From positions 1-64,000 of the forward strand of contig JAJEDB010000075.1 in the NCBI GenBank assembly GCA_022821725.1: 64,000 nucleotides of DNA. Reading direction: 5' to 3'. Position numbers and translations under genes: made by a program. The notes below the pieces were generated by a model. That model did no database searches. It was given only the letters and a program-made list of their open reading frames with translations, and was not told the DNA's origin. Below, in pieces: positions 32,970-42,816 of this stretch (the first letter of the stretch is position 1; each line of letters begins with the position of its first letter). The DNA comes from Candidatus Poribacteria bacterium. GTDB lineage: Bacteria; Poribacteria; WGA-4E; WGA-3G.

Positions 32970-35582
32970 TCACCCCTTTTGCTTCGGATTCCAGAACGCG
33001 CAAATCACTGCTGTGATCGGGATCGCAAGGACCAACCCCAGTGTTCCGGCGAGCAACCGGACAATCTCAGCAGACACAACACCGATACTCAGCATCTGCA
33101 CGGGGGGTGATTTGAAAAAGTCCAAATTCGGTGCTGTAACGGTAACCACAAGCAGCAACTCCACACCGAGATAGGCGAAAACCAATGTATTCACCATCGT
33201 CCCCAGAATGTCCGTCCCAACGTTCAAACCGGAAGCGATGAGCCGCCACGTCGGCATGTTCGGATTCGCCTTGCGGATTTCCTCCATACTCGATGCAACC
33301 TCAATCGCGCCGTCAACAGCGACACCCAATACCCCCATCAGCATCCCCGCCAAGAGGATCTGCACGAAATCGAAGGGCGGTGTGCGGGTTGCCTCTACGA
33401 TGTCCGCTGAAATTGCGTTCTCTAACCCAGAAAAATGGAGATGCTGCTGCGCAAACAGGACAATCAAGCCTGCAACCAAGATACCCCCCATCGTTCCAAG
33501 CACCGCCGAAAAGGTCTTCCGGCTCGGACCGATTACGAATACCAGCGATACAAACGCCACGACACCGGAAGTCAGCGTTACGATGAACACCGCGTTCGCA
33601 CCCCCCGAAATCAGCGGCAGCATGAAGAAATAGATAACGCCGGCAGAAATCAGCATTGCACACGCTGTCCGTATCCCCTCGATCCTTCCGACGAGGATAA
33701 TTAGGAGGAGCATCCCACCCACTATCCAGATCAGAAATCGGTCTCTCCCGTAATCTTGAACGATGTTGACGAGGCCCACCTGTTCAGGGCTTCCGGCAAC
33801 ACGACAGAGAATAACGTCTCCCGGTTCCGCAGGGATACTCAGCAACGGCATATTGTGGTTCACGATGTTTCGTAACACCAAGCGTCTCCCTTTGTACATC
33901 CCGCTCAGCATTTCCACTTCAAGGATATGATGTTCGATTTTTGAGGCATAGACATTGAGAGCGTTCTGCTCTCCATCCGCTATTGCCCGGATACTATAGG
34001 TCTGCTCGTATCCCATATCCGAAAGGAGCCAGCGACTGTCCTTCCACGGTTTAACCGAAACCGTGAGTTCGTCTGAGAGCGGGATTTTAGAGGTGTTGAA
34101 CGCCTCACGCAAGACCTTCGGAACCGTCCGATTGTTCAGATCGCTTGCCGCACTACTGTCAATCTCAAAAAGGAAATTCCCACTCGATTCAAGCAATTGA
34201 ACGACTCTGCCCTTCGCGTATTCCGATTTACCAATAGTATTCCCCTCTGTATCCCGTTGCTCCAAAACCGTCGCGGAGAGTTCATGTGTGCGGTAATACA
34301 CCAAAACCGTGCCGATCAGAACGATAGCCATTGCGATGGGGACAGCAATTCGCGCTTTACTACGCGGCGGGTCGGCGCGGAACAATTCCTCCAATTCTTC
34401 TTCTGAAGGTAAGTCCTCGTGAATTTCGGATCTGTCTACCTGCGTGTACTGTGTGAGGAATCCAGCAACCGATGCCGCAATGGGAACCGTGAGCACCAAC
34501 CCGATAGTTCCCACAACGGCTTGGACAATCGCAACCGATGTGGCTTCATCGTTGACGAGACGGAGAAATGGATAGAGGATACCGACTTCGGGGAAATCAA
34601 TACGTGGCAGTAACATCGTCATCATGTGTGCCCCGAGGTAGGCAAAGATGAGCGTATCCGCCATCGTCCCCATAATGTCTCTGCCGACATTGAGCCCAGC
34701 ACGGATCGCTTGTTGAACCGTGATGTTCGGATTCACCTGCTTGACTTCATGGACGCTTGAAGAGATGGACATGCTCACATCCATCATGGCACCAACCGCC
34801 CCTAAAATGATGCCAGCAGACAAAATGCCTGTGAAATTCCAATGATGCGATGCGGGTGTCCGCCATAACGCCACGCCGAGTTCCAAGAAACCGAATTCCT
34901 GCGCTAACCCCGTCAATGCCAGCGCATGTTGGCTGAGGATTGATAAGATGCCAACAGCGGCTAAACCCCCAAGCGTCCCAAGTACACCGGAAATTACCTT
35001 AAAACTGAATCCTGTAATGAGGAGGAAGGTCGAGAACGTGAGTAAGGTGGCAATTAAAAGGGCAACTGCGATTGGGTTGTAACCGCTGATGGTCAGCGGC
35101 ACCAGGAGGTAAAGCACAGAGAAAGCGGTAACAAACAGGGTCAAAATCGCACGGACCCCTTTCATACCGGCGACAAGTATCATCAAGACCCCTAACGTCC
35201 CCGCCAGGTATAGCAGGAACGGTGTTCGGAAGTACTCGCGCATGGATACAGTGTCAATTTTCGGGCGCGTCGGGTCTCGGAGCGGGATGTCGAGGAACAG
35301 CACATCCCCTTTATGTAAGACACGATCGCCGAAGGCGCGTCCCGTCCAAACGTTGTTCACTTGAACCGTCTCTCCACGAAACTGTCCGGAGAGGATACGG
35401 ACGGATAAAACCTGATCCGCCTCGTCGCTTGTGTCTATTTTAACGACGCGCCCCAAACAGACCAGCACCTGCAACGCACCGTCGTGCGTCACCTCCGCGA
35501 ACCGATAGAGTTTTATGTGCAACGCCGCGACGCTCAACAGGATGAGCAATATCGCGACGATTTTGATGTTTCTTTCTCGCAT
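32970..35582 (-). CDS. Tandem YibE/F-family membrane protein
   Basis: This 870-residue protein contains two YibE/F units in one chain. Each has an N-terminal soluble beta-domain followed by about seven transmembrane helices. The signature SGLNVGTDILGTMVNTLVFA occurs near residue 800 and its counterpart AGLNVGRDIMGTMADTLIFA near 297; likewise SSSVHEVKQVNPN near 275 matches ASSMEEIRKANPN near 775. Most YibE/F proteins are a single unit. The family is of unknown function. There is no obvious operon partner; uvrC lies upstream on the minus strand. Confidence 0.85.
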   Translation of the reverse strand: MRERNIKIVAILLILLSVAALHIKLYRFAEVTHDGALQVLVCLGRVVKIDTSDEADQVLSVRILSGQFRGETVQVNNVWTGRAFGDRVLHKGDVLFLDIPLRDPTRPKIDTVSMREYFRTPFLLYLAGTLGVLMILVAGMKGVRAILTLFVTAFSVLYLLVPLTISGYNPIAVALLIATLLTFSTFLLITGFSFKVISGVLGTLGGLAAVGILSILSQHALALTGLAQEFGFLELGVALWRTPASHHWNFTGILSAGIILGAVGAMMDVSMSISSSVHEVKQVNPNITVQQAIRAGLNVGRDIMGTMADTLIFAYLGAHMMTMLLPRIDFPEVGILYPFLRLVNDEATSVAIVQAVVGTIGLVLTVPIAASVAGFLTQYTQVDRSEIHEDLPSEEELEELFRADPPRSKARIAVPIAMAIVLIGTVLVYYRTHELSATVLEQRDTEGNTIGKSEYAKGRVVQLLESSGNFLFEIDSSAASDLNNRTVPKVLREAFNTSKIPLSDELTVSVKPWKDSRWLLSDMGYEQTYSIRAIADGEQNALNVYASKIEHHILEVEMLSGMYKGRRLVLRNIVNHNMPLLSIPAEPGDVILCRVAGSPEQVGLVNIVQDYGRDRFLIWIVGGMLLLIILVGRIEGIRTACAMLISAGVIYFFMLPLISGGANAVFIVTLTSGVVAFVSLVFVIGPSRKTFSAVLGTMGGILVAGLIVLFAQQHLHFSGLENAISADIVEATRTPPFDFVQILLAGMLMGVLGVAVDGAIEVASSMEEIRKANPNMPTWRLIASGLNVGTDILGTMVNTLVFAYLGVELLLVVTVTAPNLDFFKSPPVQMLSIGVVSAEIVRLLAGTLGLVLAIPITAVICAFWNPKQKG

Positions 35583-35777
35583 GTTTGTTTTGTATTCCCA
35601 AAAATTTGTGAATCAGATCGAGCGGATCCCATTAATGAATCTGTCTTTGCAAATAATATGCCAAATAGAAACACGGTCAGCTGCCGATCCGAATGTTAAA
35701 ACTGCACAAATTCGGGCATCTGATCGAATAAATTGCCCCCATCCGTGCAGTCCTGCACACCCCCGCGGACCGGTGGA

Positions 35778-37616
35778 TCAGAGGTGCTTCCGAATATTCT
35801 CGGCAACGCTCCGTGGAATCCCTTTCACAGAGAGTAACCCATCTAAACTCGCTGCTCGGATCGCTTCAATTGAACCGAAATGCCGGAGCAGTGCCTGTTT
35901 CCGTTTCGGACCGAGGTTCGGAATCTCGTCAAGCACCGATATACTCAGCGATTTCTGACGGAGCTGCCGGTGATACGTAACCGCAAACCGATGCGCTTCA
36001 TCCCGCAACCGCTGGATCATGTGTAAAGTTGGGTTATCCTCTCGCAATACAATCGGTTCCGATTTACCGGGAACGAAAATTTCTTCAATTCGCTTTGCAA
36101 GTGCAATTAACGGAATATCAGGGAGCCGAGATGACGCGAAGGGTTTCATGGCGACTTGTGCTGCGCGCAACTGCCCTTTCCCACCGTCAATCAGCATCAA
36201 ATCCGGGAGTTTATTAAATTTTTCATCGTCTGCGAGCGCGCGACGGAAACGACGGGTGATGACCTCTTGCATCATCGCGAAATCGTTCTGTCCTTTAACG
36301 GCGCGAATCTTGAACCGACGGTATTCGCTTGAAGTCGGTTTCCCATCTTCCAAGACCACCATTGATCCGACCGCAAACCTGTCGCCGAGATTGGAAATAT
36401 CGTATGCCTCAATGCGTCGGAGCGGATGTTTTAATCCAAGCAATTCCTGGAGTTCAACGAGTGCCGGCTCCACACCACTACTATAAACCACGTTCTGTTC
36501 ACGCTGCGTCAGAAGGATCTCGGCGTTTTTCGTTGCCAAGATTTGCAACTTTCGGAGTCTACCTGCCCTCGGAACGTGCAGTCCAACGCGGTTGCCCTGT
36601 TTCTCGCTAAGCCAATTTTCAATGAGTTCCATGGATTCAATCGGTATCGGCAAGACAACTGTTTTTGGCACAAAAACAGCGTTTTGATAATACTGTGAAA
36701 TGAAGGCACTTAACGCAGTCGCGAGCGACTCTGGGTCCGCATCGTTGAGATAGTAATGTTCGCGTTCAAGAAGCTTCCCATCTCGCACCCGTAGCAGTTG
36801 CACACAGGCACTCTCTGTCCTCGCAGCGATACCGATGACATCCTCATCCGCGGCGGAAACACTGTCCATATTCTGTGTTGTAATCGCTTGTTGAACGTCT
36901 TTAAGCGTATCCCGATACTTCGCTGCTGTTTCAAAATCGAGTGCTGCCGCAGCGGCTTGCATCTGCTCCGTTAATTCTTTGACCACAGTCTCTGTATTGC
37001 CATTTAGAAACTGGCACACTTTCCGAACGATCTCATCATAGTCTGAGACATCAATCTTATCTGCGCAAGGACCCGGACAGCGTCCAATGTGATAGTCGAG
37101 GCACACCCGATATCTATTCCCGACTTCCGTGAGGGGTAAGGTACACGTGCGGATAGGAAACAACTTCGTCAACTGTTTGAGGGTCTGGCGAGTTGAACGC
37201 ACATGGACAAACGGTCCGAAGTATCGCGTCCCGTCGTTCTCGGCTTTGCGTGTGATGTGGATACGGGGGAAGGCTTCGTTGACGGTCACACGGAGATACG
37301 GATAGCGTTTATCGTCTTTCAGTTTCACATTGTAGCGCGGTTGATGCGCCTTAATCAGATTATTTTCTAAGATGAGTGCCTCTACCTCAGTCTCTGTGAC
37401 AATGTAGTCCACCTCGGTAACATACCGCATCATCTGTGAGGTCAACGCCGATGTAAATTTCTCACGAAAATAGGAACGCACGCGTGTTCTGAGTCGAACC
37501 GCTTTCCCGACATAGATGACAGTGCCATCGGAGGCTTTCATCAGATAAACCCCCGGCGCATTCGGAAGCGACTGCCACAATTCAGGTATAGCATTGTCAC
37601 GTTTTTCTGTTTTCAT
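35778..37616 (-). CDS. uvrC: UvrABC nucleotide excision repair nuclease subunit C
   Basis: UvrC makes the 3' and 5' incisions around lesions marked by UvrA and UvrB. The 612-residue protein shows the GIY-YIG nuclease at the N-terminus (GVYLMKASDGTVIYVGKAV near 18), the four-Cys region (CLDYHIGRCPGPC near 173), a UVR motif (EQMQAAAAALDFETAAKYRD near 210), the RNase H-like endonuclease half with RIEAYDISN near 376 and MLIDGGKGQL near 460, and C-terminal helix-hairpin-helix motifs (LGPKRKQALLRHFGS near 565). Length and order are normal. Confidence 0.96.
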   Translation of the reverse strand: MKTEKRDNAIPELWQSLPNAPGVYLMKASDGTVIYVGKAVRLRTRVRSYFREKFTSALTSQMMRYVTEVDYIVTETEVEALILENNLIKAHQPRYNVKLKDDKRYPYLRVTVNEAFPRIHITRKAENDGTRYFGPFVHVRSTRQTLKQLTKLFPIRTCTLPLTEVGNRYRVCLDYHIGRCPGPCADKIDVSDYDEIVRKVCQFLNGNTETVVKELTEQMQAAAAALDFETAAKYRDTLKDVQQAITTQNMDSVSAADEDVIGIAARTESACVQLLRVRDGKLLEREHYYLNDADPESLATALSAFISQYYQNAVFVPKTVVLPIPIESMELIENWLSEKQGNRVGLHVPRAGRLRKLQILATKNAEILLTQREQNVVYSSGVEPALVELQELLGLKHPLRRIEAYDISNLGDRFAVGSMVVLEDGKPTSSEYRRFKIRAVKGQNDFAMMQEVITRRFRRALADDEKFNKLPDLMLIDGGKGQLRAAQVAMKPFASSRLPDIPLIALAKRIEEIFVPGKSEPIVLREDNPTLHMIQRLRDEAHRFAVTYHRQLRQKSLSISVLDEIPNLGPKRKQALLRHFGSIEAIRAASLDGLLSVKGIPRSVAENIRKHL

Positions 37617-37662
37617 TTCCTATGTTCCTATGTCGGTTTGCGGTTCGCTTTAGCAGTTGGGT

Positions 37663-38250
37663 CTATCCCTGAGAGAATTGGACTTTCGCATAAATTGCCT
37701 GTAAGGATAACTCACACCCGATTGAAGTGAGGTGAAACACATCCGATAAAGAATGAAATTCTGTCAAATCCCACGCCTGTCCTTGGCGCAAATAGTGCTC
37801 AACTCGAACGCTGTCTTGTGAAATAAGAACGTATTCATACAGAGAATCCAGTTTCTGATAGGACGCGAATTTCTTACCGCGGTCGTATGCTGCAGTTGAT
37901 GGAGAAAGTACCTCTATCAAGACAGTCGGGTTGAGAAGCGTATCAAAATGCGTATCGTCGAAGCGGGGTTCATCACAGACAACAATAACATCCGGATAAG
38001 TATACAGTCCTGCAGCACTCACCTTCACCCGCATATCGCTCGGATAGACTTCACAGGTCCGATTACGCAATTGAATATGGATCTCAACGAGAGTGTTCGC
38101 CGTGATGAGATTATGGGCACGACTCGCCCCCGGCATTGCATATATCCGCCCGTCCCGATATTCGCTTTTTGTCAGTGCTTTCCGTTCTCTTGCGAGGTAT
38201 TCTTCAGGAGTCAGAAAGGCGTGTGCTGCAACATTTTCCATAGTTGCCAT
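37663..38250 (-). CDS. Uma2-family (DUF820) nuclease-like protein
   Basis: This 195-residue protein is a Uma2-type PD-(D/E)XK-like protein: TPEEYLARER near 14, YRDGRIYAMPGAS near 29, YPDVIVVCDEPRF near 85 and TVLIEVLSPSTAAYDRGKK near 107. Uma2 proteins are abundant in cyanobacteria and some other phyla, and their biological role is unclear. The ATG at 38250 follows GGAG at 8 nt; a longer in-frame reading would overlap trmB. It lies 25 nt after the trmB stop in the same direction. Confidence 0.85.
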   Translation of the reverse strand: MATMENVAAHAFLTPEEYLARERKALTKSEYRDGRIYAMPGASRAHNLITANTLVEIHIQLRNRTCEVYPSDMRVKVSAAGLYTYPDVIVVCDEPRFDDTHFDTLLNPTVLIEVLSPSTAAYDRGKKFASYQKLDSLYEYVLISQDSVRVEHYLRQGQAWDLTEFHSLSDVFHLTSIGCELSLQAIYAKVQFSQG

Positions 38251-38275
38251 AATTTTCTCCGTTTTTCGTTTGGTG

Positions 38276-38980
38276 CTAAGATGAACATCTCTCATAAACC
38301 GATCGATAGATATTCCTGCCTTCTAAAACATATTTCATTTCAAAGTTGGTTGGGATATCCTGATCTGGACTGCAGTTTGCTTCCACAGGACGCAACAATG
38401 ATAAATCGGCGAGCCGCTCCTGAATCTCTTGGAAATATTCCTCATAATCCGTGGCAATATAAAGCCTGCCCCTATTGGGCTTGAGGGTGTGTGTCAGCGC
38501 GGAAAGGAAGTCTTGATTCCGAAAAATCCGTCGTTTCCGCTGCCGCTTTTTGGGCCATGGGTCCGGAAAGTAGATATGGTATGCTTGAACCGATGCAGGC
38601 GGCACGTACCGCGTCAAAAAGTAGTTGGCATCTGTCCACGCAAGGCGAACATTTGAAAACGTTCCTGACGCTCTGTCCACACCGAAATGCCGTATATGCT
38701 TTTCAAACCGTTCCTGCGTCAATACGACGTACTTTTGTGCCCGTTCGATGCCAATGTAGTTGACCGTTGGGTGTCGTTTGGATGCTTCGAGCAGGAAACG
38801 CCCTTTCCCAGATCCGATCTCTATTTCTACCGGATGTGGGTTCCCGAAGAACGCCTCCCACTCCATCGGCACAGGAAACTCACCTAACGGCACGGCACGC
38901 GCCGTCACAATGTCGATGATTTGGGAGTGGACAGTTGTATTCTGGTAGTAAAGGTCGTTGTAGTCGGGATTTTCACGCAC
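38276..38980 (-). CDS. trmB: tRNA (guanine-N7-)-methyltransferase
   Basis: TrmB methylates G46 of tRNAs using S-adenosylmethionine. The 234-residue protein has the AdoMet-binding EIEIGSGKGRFLLE near 53, YIGIERAQKYV near 76, and the family hallmark YHIYFPDPWPKKRQRKRR near 132. A GTG at 38980 is the start; an unrelated intergenic stretch separates it from the oxidoreductase gene upstream. Length is normal. Confidence 0.95.
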   Translation of the reverse strand: MRENPDYNDLYYQNTTVHSQIIDIVTARAVPLGEFPVPMEWEAFFGNPHPVEIEIGSGKGRFLLEASKRHPTVNYIGIERAQKYVVLTQERFEKHIRHFGVDRASGTFSNVRLAWTDANYFLTRYVPPASVQAYHIYFPDPWPKKRQRKRRIFRNQDFLSALTHTLKPNRGRLYIATDYEEYFQEIQERLADLSLLRPVEANCSPDQDIPTNFEMKYVLEGRNIYRSVYERCSS

Positions 38981-39110
38981 TTTTTAATTTACCTTGCGGT
39001 TCGGTCAGCTGATTTGGGTTATGAGGTGCCTTTCCGTAGACCCGCCTTCCATTACATTACAGGCTACACGCTCTGTTCTATAGAGAGAGGAACCTGTCTT
39101 TAATTATTGC

Positions 39111-39869
39111 TTACAGTTCCTCCAAAAATTTATGAAGATGCGTTTTTACCAAGTTATCCTGCGGTTGATACCCCAGTACCTCGACCGCTCCACTTATGTC
39201 GAGATAACTCTGCTGATACCCATCAGAATTCGCCGAGCGTCCGTAGGTGATTAGATATTTGACGGGTCCCTCGTAGTTCACAGCCAGTCCGAAGAGTTGC
39301 ACGCAATCTCGTGGGGTCAGCAACGTGCTGCAGTGTCGTATCCCACTCGGTTCGTATGTGCCGCTGAAAGTCCCGATGCGGAAGCTAATGAACCGCATAT
39401 CGTGTGCGTCAACGAGATACCGTCCCGCGATCTCTGCCATACCCTTCATCGCGCCGTACCAACTATCCGGACGAAATTGATCACCTGTTGAGAACCGAGG
39501 CGGAGAGTTCAATCGCTCATTCCATCCTGAAACGTGATTTGTGCTCGCATATATAATCTTCTGAATGCCGCCTTCTCGTGCCGCTTCAAACAGGGTCATG
39601 GATGCTCCGATGTCGCTGACTTCACCAGGCACCTTTCCAAGTGAATCTTGGCGGACATACGCCAGATGGACCAAGATGTCCTGATCGCGACACAATTCTT
39701 GCATCGCCGCGTAGTCCCGGATATCTGCCTGCACTGCGCGCGAATTGGCACCGGTAATCGGGTTAATGTCCATCAACGTCAGTGTGTAGGCATCCTGTTG
39801 TTCCCATGCTTGCCAGAGCGCACTGCCGACTGCGCCAGCCGCGCCCGTAATCAGTACCCGTTTTTTCAT
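39111..39869 (-). CDS. NAD(P)-dependent SDR, uronate-dehydrogenase-like
   Basis: This 252-residue short-chain dehydrogenase has the GAAGAVGSAL cofactor loop at 9-18, IIYASTNHVSGW near 106 and the YGAMK (YxxxK) catalytic pair near 136. The STNHV segment and RIGTF near 166 recall uronate dehydrogenases and related sugar-acid oxidoreductases. It starts 7 nt after the GlnD-like gene. A role in hexuronate oxidation would fit the sugar-oxidoreductase-rich genome but is not proven. Confidence 0.8.
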   Translation of the reverse strand: MKKRVLITGAAGAVGSALWQAWEQQDAYTLTLMDINPITGANSRAVQADIRDYAAMQELCRDQDILVHLAYVRQDSLGKVPGEVSDIGASMTLFEAAREGGIQKIIYASTNHVSGWNERLNSPPRFSTGDQFRPDSWYGAMKGMAEIAGRYLVDAHDMRFISFRIGTFSGTYEPSGIRHCSTLLTPRDCVQLFGLAVNYEGPVKYLITYGRSANSDGYQQSYLDISGAVEVLGYQPQDNLVKTHLHKFLEEL

Positions 39870-39876
39870 ATTTTAA

Positions 39877-42588
39877 TTATTCCTTTGCCAGTGCCGCCAT
39901 GATATCGGCGTGCACGGCTTTCGGATCCGCCACCGGTTGGACGTAGAATCGATCAATCGCTTGTCCGCCCAATCCTGAACATTTACACATCTCAACGTTC
40001 AGTCCGAGTTTTGCTAAGATACCACTGAAGTAGTGGAGAAATCCGACTTTTTCTTCACCGACGACGACAATTTCTGAATAGTTCCGTGCCGTCTCAACGC
40101 TCACATCGTCAACTTGCCAAGTTTCGGCGAGATTGACGTAATGCCTCTCAAAAACCTGTTCAAGCGTCATTTCCTCTGCGAGGAGTCCGCGGATGTCAAA
40201 ATCGAGGTCCCGTTTGAGCTCTTCATCAAGGGGCATCGGTTCTCCCCGATGATGCGGCGGCTGATGAACGAGTCGATAGATTTCAAGTTCAATGTTGGTA
40301 TCCTGTTTCGTGTAAACGCGCGCGTCTCGGACATCTATACCGTTTGCAAAAAAGAGACCGCTCACCGTGTGTAACTTTCCAATACGACTCGGACTACAGA
40401 GATGCAATTCAGTAAACCCAGGCCGATCGACAAATTGGATGATCCCTGTGCTGGGTGTTGCACCTGTTGCTGTAGATACCCCTTCGGAAACCTGCGAGGT
40501 CATCTTTATGTGCATGGCTATCTCTTCAGGAGAGACACTGATACGGTAAGAAACCGGCATGTGGTGAAGGAATTGCTGGAACTCTTCAACGGGTGCGAAG
40601 GCACCCCACTGTGTTTCTTCCTGTCCAACGAAGCGCGTGCGAGCGACCTCGTAGAGACTCTTCAGATTGTGTTTAACGACATGACTGAAGTTCTGCGAAC
40701 CGTTCGCCTTGGAATCGCAATACGTGAGCAGATACAGAGCCGTCAAACGTTCTAACGAGTTAACCTTCTGGCAGAATTCGGAGATCGTGCTTTCATCCCA
40801 ATGATGATAGCGTGCCAACACTATCATGGTCAAGTGTTCTCGAATGAGAAAGCAAATGTCATCCGTCTGCTGTGCGTTGAACCCAAATTCGGGTGCGATA
40901 CGTTCCGCTTTTTCTGCACCGGTTGCCGGATGGGTGGGATCGGGTTTATCTATATCGTGTAGGAAGAGCGCCATATAAAGTGGCGCCGAATCTGAAAGGG
41001 AGCGAAACGCCGTATTGAGTTCCTCTAATTCAGAAGTTGGGGACGGTGTTATCGGTGAACCGAACCCCCCACCAGCCCCAAACGGGCTGCTCGGTTCCGT
41101 TCTCCGAATTTCATCGAGATGTCCAATCGCAACCAGCGTATGTTTCCCGACTGTATACGGGTCAAGACTGCGTTCGCTCCGGGTCATCATCGCCTTTTCA
41201 AAAAGTTCTCCGCCTTCTCCGAGATGCGACAGGATATTGAGTCTGTGCAGGCGTGTGAGGGTCTTCTCTACATCCCCTGGCATATTTATTAACTCTGCCA
41301 TCCGGTTCCGGAAAGAATGCCAATCAAACGCGTGGACATACCGAGATATGAATGTAGCAAGGGAAGCATCAATCTCAAAATCGTATTGTTGGAAGTAGGT
41401 GAAGAGCGTAAAGAGTTCATTTGCATCGAGTTCACCGAAGTTATTGTCGATGCAATACAGCATTTCTGTTCTGACCGCGAGGACCTCTGAGACAGGAATC
41501 CCGTTGGCTAACATCTTTCGGATCAGCAGTTCTGCTTTGAAATGCAGATATTTTGCCATCGCGTAATACGCTGCCATGAACGCATAGCGTCCCTCATCGC
41601 TTTCATCTGCAAAACCGAGGACCCGCGCGATCTGGGCTTGGAGTTCATCCCCTTTTTCAGGGTGATAGGTGAGGTCGTCATGCGGCGCATCGGCGAGCAC
41701 ATGAAGGAGGTTCCGCACCTTGAACGTGAAATCCAGAGACGGGATGAGTTGTTCGTCATCGTAGCGTTCGTAGAGTTCAGGGATTGAGGTAAAATCCGGG
41801 AGTCCGCATATCCAGAGGGCATACTGAAGGGTGCGTAGCCCACCGCGTCCCGTTTTCACATTCGGTTGATTCAGATAGATCGTATCTTCAGACGCTTCAA
41901 AGGCATCTGCTTTTGATTTCAGCAGATCCAACACAAGCGAAATATCCGATTTCCCTGCATATATCTCTTTCCGGAAACGCTCAGTCAGTGAGGCATTGCC
42001 AGCGATAAACCGCATGTCAATCAACGCAGCCATATCCTGATAGTTCCATTGGGCTATATCTGTCAACGGACGATAGATAAAGCTGAACTCAAACCCCGGA
42101 ATTACTGAATGAAGACTGTCGAAAAAATCGTAGAACCATCGGATCAATTCAAGGGTGCTTTCATCGTAGATATCTTCTAAGTCGACAGAGGACGTATAAA
42201 CAACGTCTACATCCGAAAAATAGCACAGTTCATTTCTGCCGTAACTGCCCACTCCATAGAGGGCGATATCCGGCATCCATTCCTCCAATTCCGTTTCTAA
42301 GTCGCTTATAACAACATCTGGCAATTGCTTCAGCACGTCTATCTGCTTCTGGTATTCGTCCCGAACCTGAAAAGAGGCGACTTCATAGACCTTCTGAATG
42401 ACTGTATCCCACATCGCCGCATGAATTTTGCAAGCCGAGAACCCGTCTTCTCCTTTCAAGATGCGGGCTTTTAATTGTTCCCGCTCCGCTTGAATGAAGG
42501 CAGTTAACTGTTTTTGCAAATCATCAAAAGACGCGTCCAGATTCGGCACATAGTCATTGATTCGTTTTTCACTCTGTCTATTTTCCAT
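39877..42588 (-). CDS. glnD: GlnD-like nucleotidyltransferase/HD/ACT protein
   Basis: This 903-residue protein has the GlnD domain order: nucleotidyltransferase with GSYGRNEL at 114-121 and DVD at 126-128; a helical middle; an HD hydrolase with ALFLHDIDKPDP near 535; and two C-terminal ACT domains, the last containing VVGEEKVGFLHYFSGILAKL near 855. GlnD uridylylates and deuridylylates PII in response to glutamine. No PII gene or ammonium transporter is visible in the window, so the target is unconfirmed. The ATG at 42588 overlaps no other gene. Confidence 0.82.
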   Translation of the reverse strand: MENRQSEKRINDYVPNLDASFDDLQKQLTAFIQAEREQLKARILKGEDGFSACKIHAAMWDTVIQKVYEVASFQVRDEYQKQIDVLKQLPDVVISDLETELEEWMPDIALYGVGSYGRNELCYFSDVDVVYTSSVDLEDIYDESTLELIRWFYDFFDSLHSVIPGFEFSFIYRPLTDIAQWNYQDMAALIDMRFIAGNASLTERFRKEIYAGKSDISLVLDLLKSKADAFEASEDTIYLNQPNVKTGRGGLRTLQYALWICGLPDFTSIPELYERYDDEQLIPSLDFTFKVRNLLHVLADAPHDDLTYHPEKGDELQAQIARVLGFADESDEGRYAFMAAYYAMAKYLHFKAELLIRKMLANGIPVSEVLAVRTEMLYCIDNNFGELDANELFTLFTYFQQYDFEIDASLATFISRYVHAFDWHSFRNRMAELINMPGDVEKTLTRLHRLNILSHLGEGGELFEKAMMTRSERSLDPYTVGKHTLVAIGHLDEIRRTEPSSPFGAGGGFGSPITPSPTSELEELNTAFRSLSDSAPLYMALFLHDIDKPDPTHPATGAEKAERIAPEFGFNAQQTDDICFLIREHLTMIVLARYHHWDESTISEFCQKVNSLERLTALYLLTYCDSKANGSQNFSHVVKHNLKSLYEVARTRFVGQEETQWGAFAPVEEFQQFLHHMPVSYRISVSPEEIAMHIKMTSQVSEGVSTATGATPSTGIIQFVDRPGFTELHLCSPSRIGKLHTVSGLFFANGIDVRDARVYTKQDTNIELEIYRLVHQPPHHRGEPMPLDEELKRDLDFDIRGLLAEEMTLEQVFERHYVNLAETWQVDDVSVETARNYSEIVVVGEEKVGFLHYFSGILAKLGLNVEMCKCSGLGGQAIDRFYVQPVADPKAVHADIMAALAKE

Positions 42589-42766
42589 TTTCCTTTTGTC
42601 TCCGATGTATCAGAGCAATCCAATTGTTGCAGCGTCCGCTTGAAATCACGAAGTGAATAAAGGTTTTTCATTAAGCTAATTATATTCCAAACACCGAAAA
42701 AAAACAAGCGCGTTTTTTGAGGTGCCCTTCTCTCACTGACGCGCTTCTTGAGTGTCCTATTTTTTC

Positions 42767-42795
42767 TTGACACACTTTTTCGGACTTGATAACAT
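42767..42795 (+). promoter_or_regulatory. Promoter of the Gfo/Idh–PhyH cluster
   Basis: TTGACA (42767-42772), 17 bp, TAACAT (42790-42795), with the ATG at 42817. The promoter lies between the divergent GlnD-like gene and the oxidoreductase. Confidence 0.7.
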
Positions 42796-42816
42796 ACACC
42801 ATCAGGGAGTCTAAAA

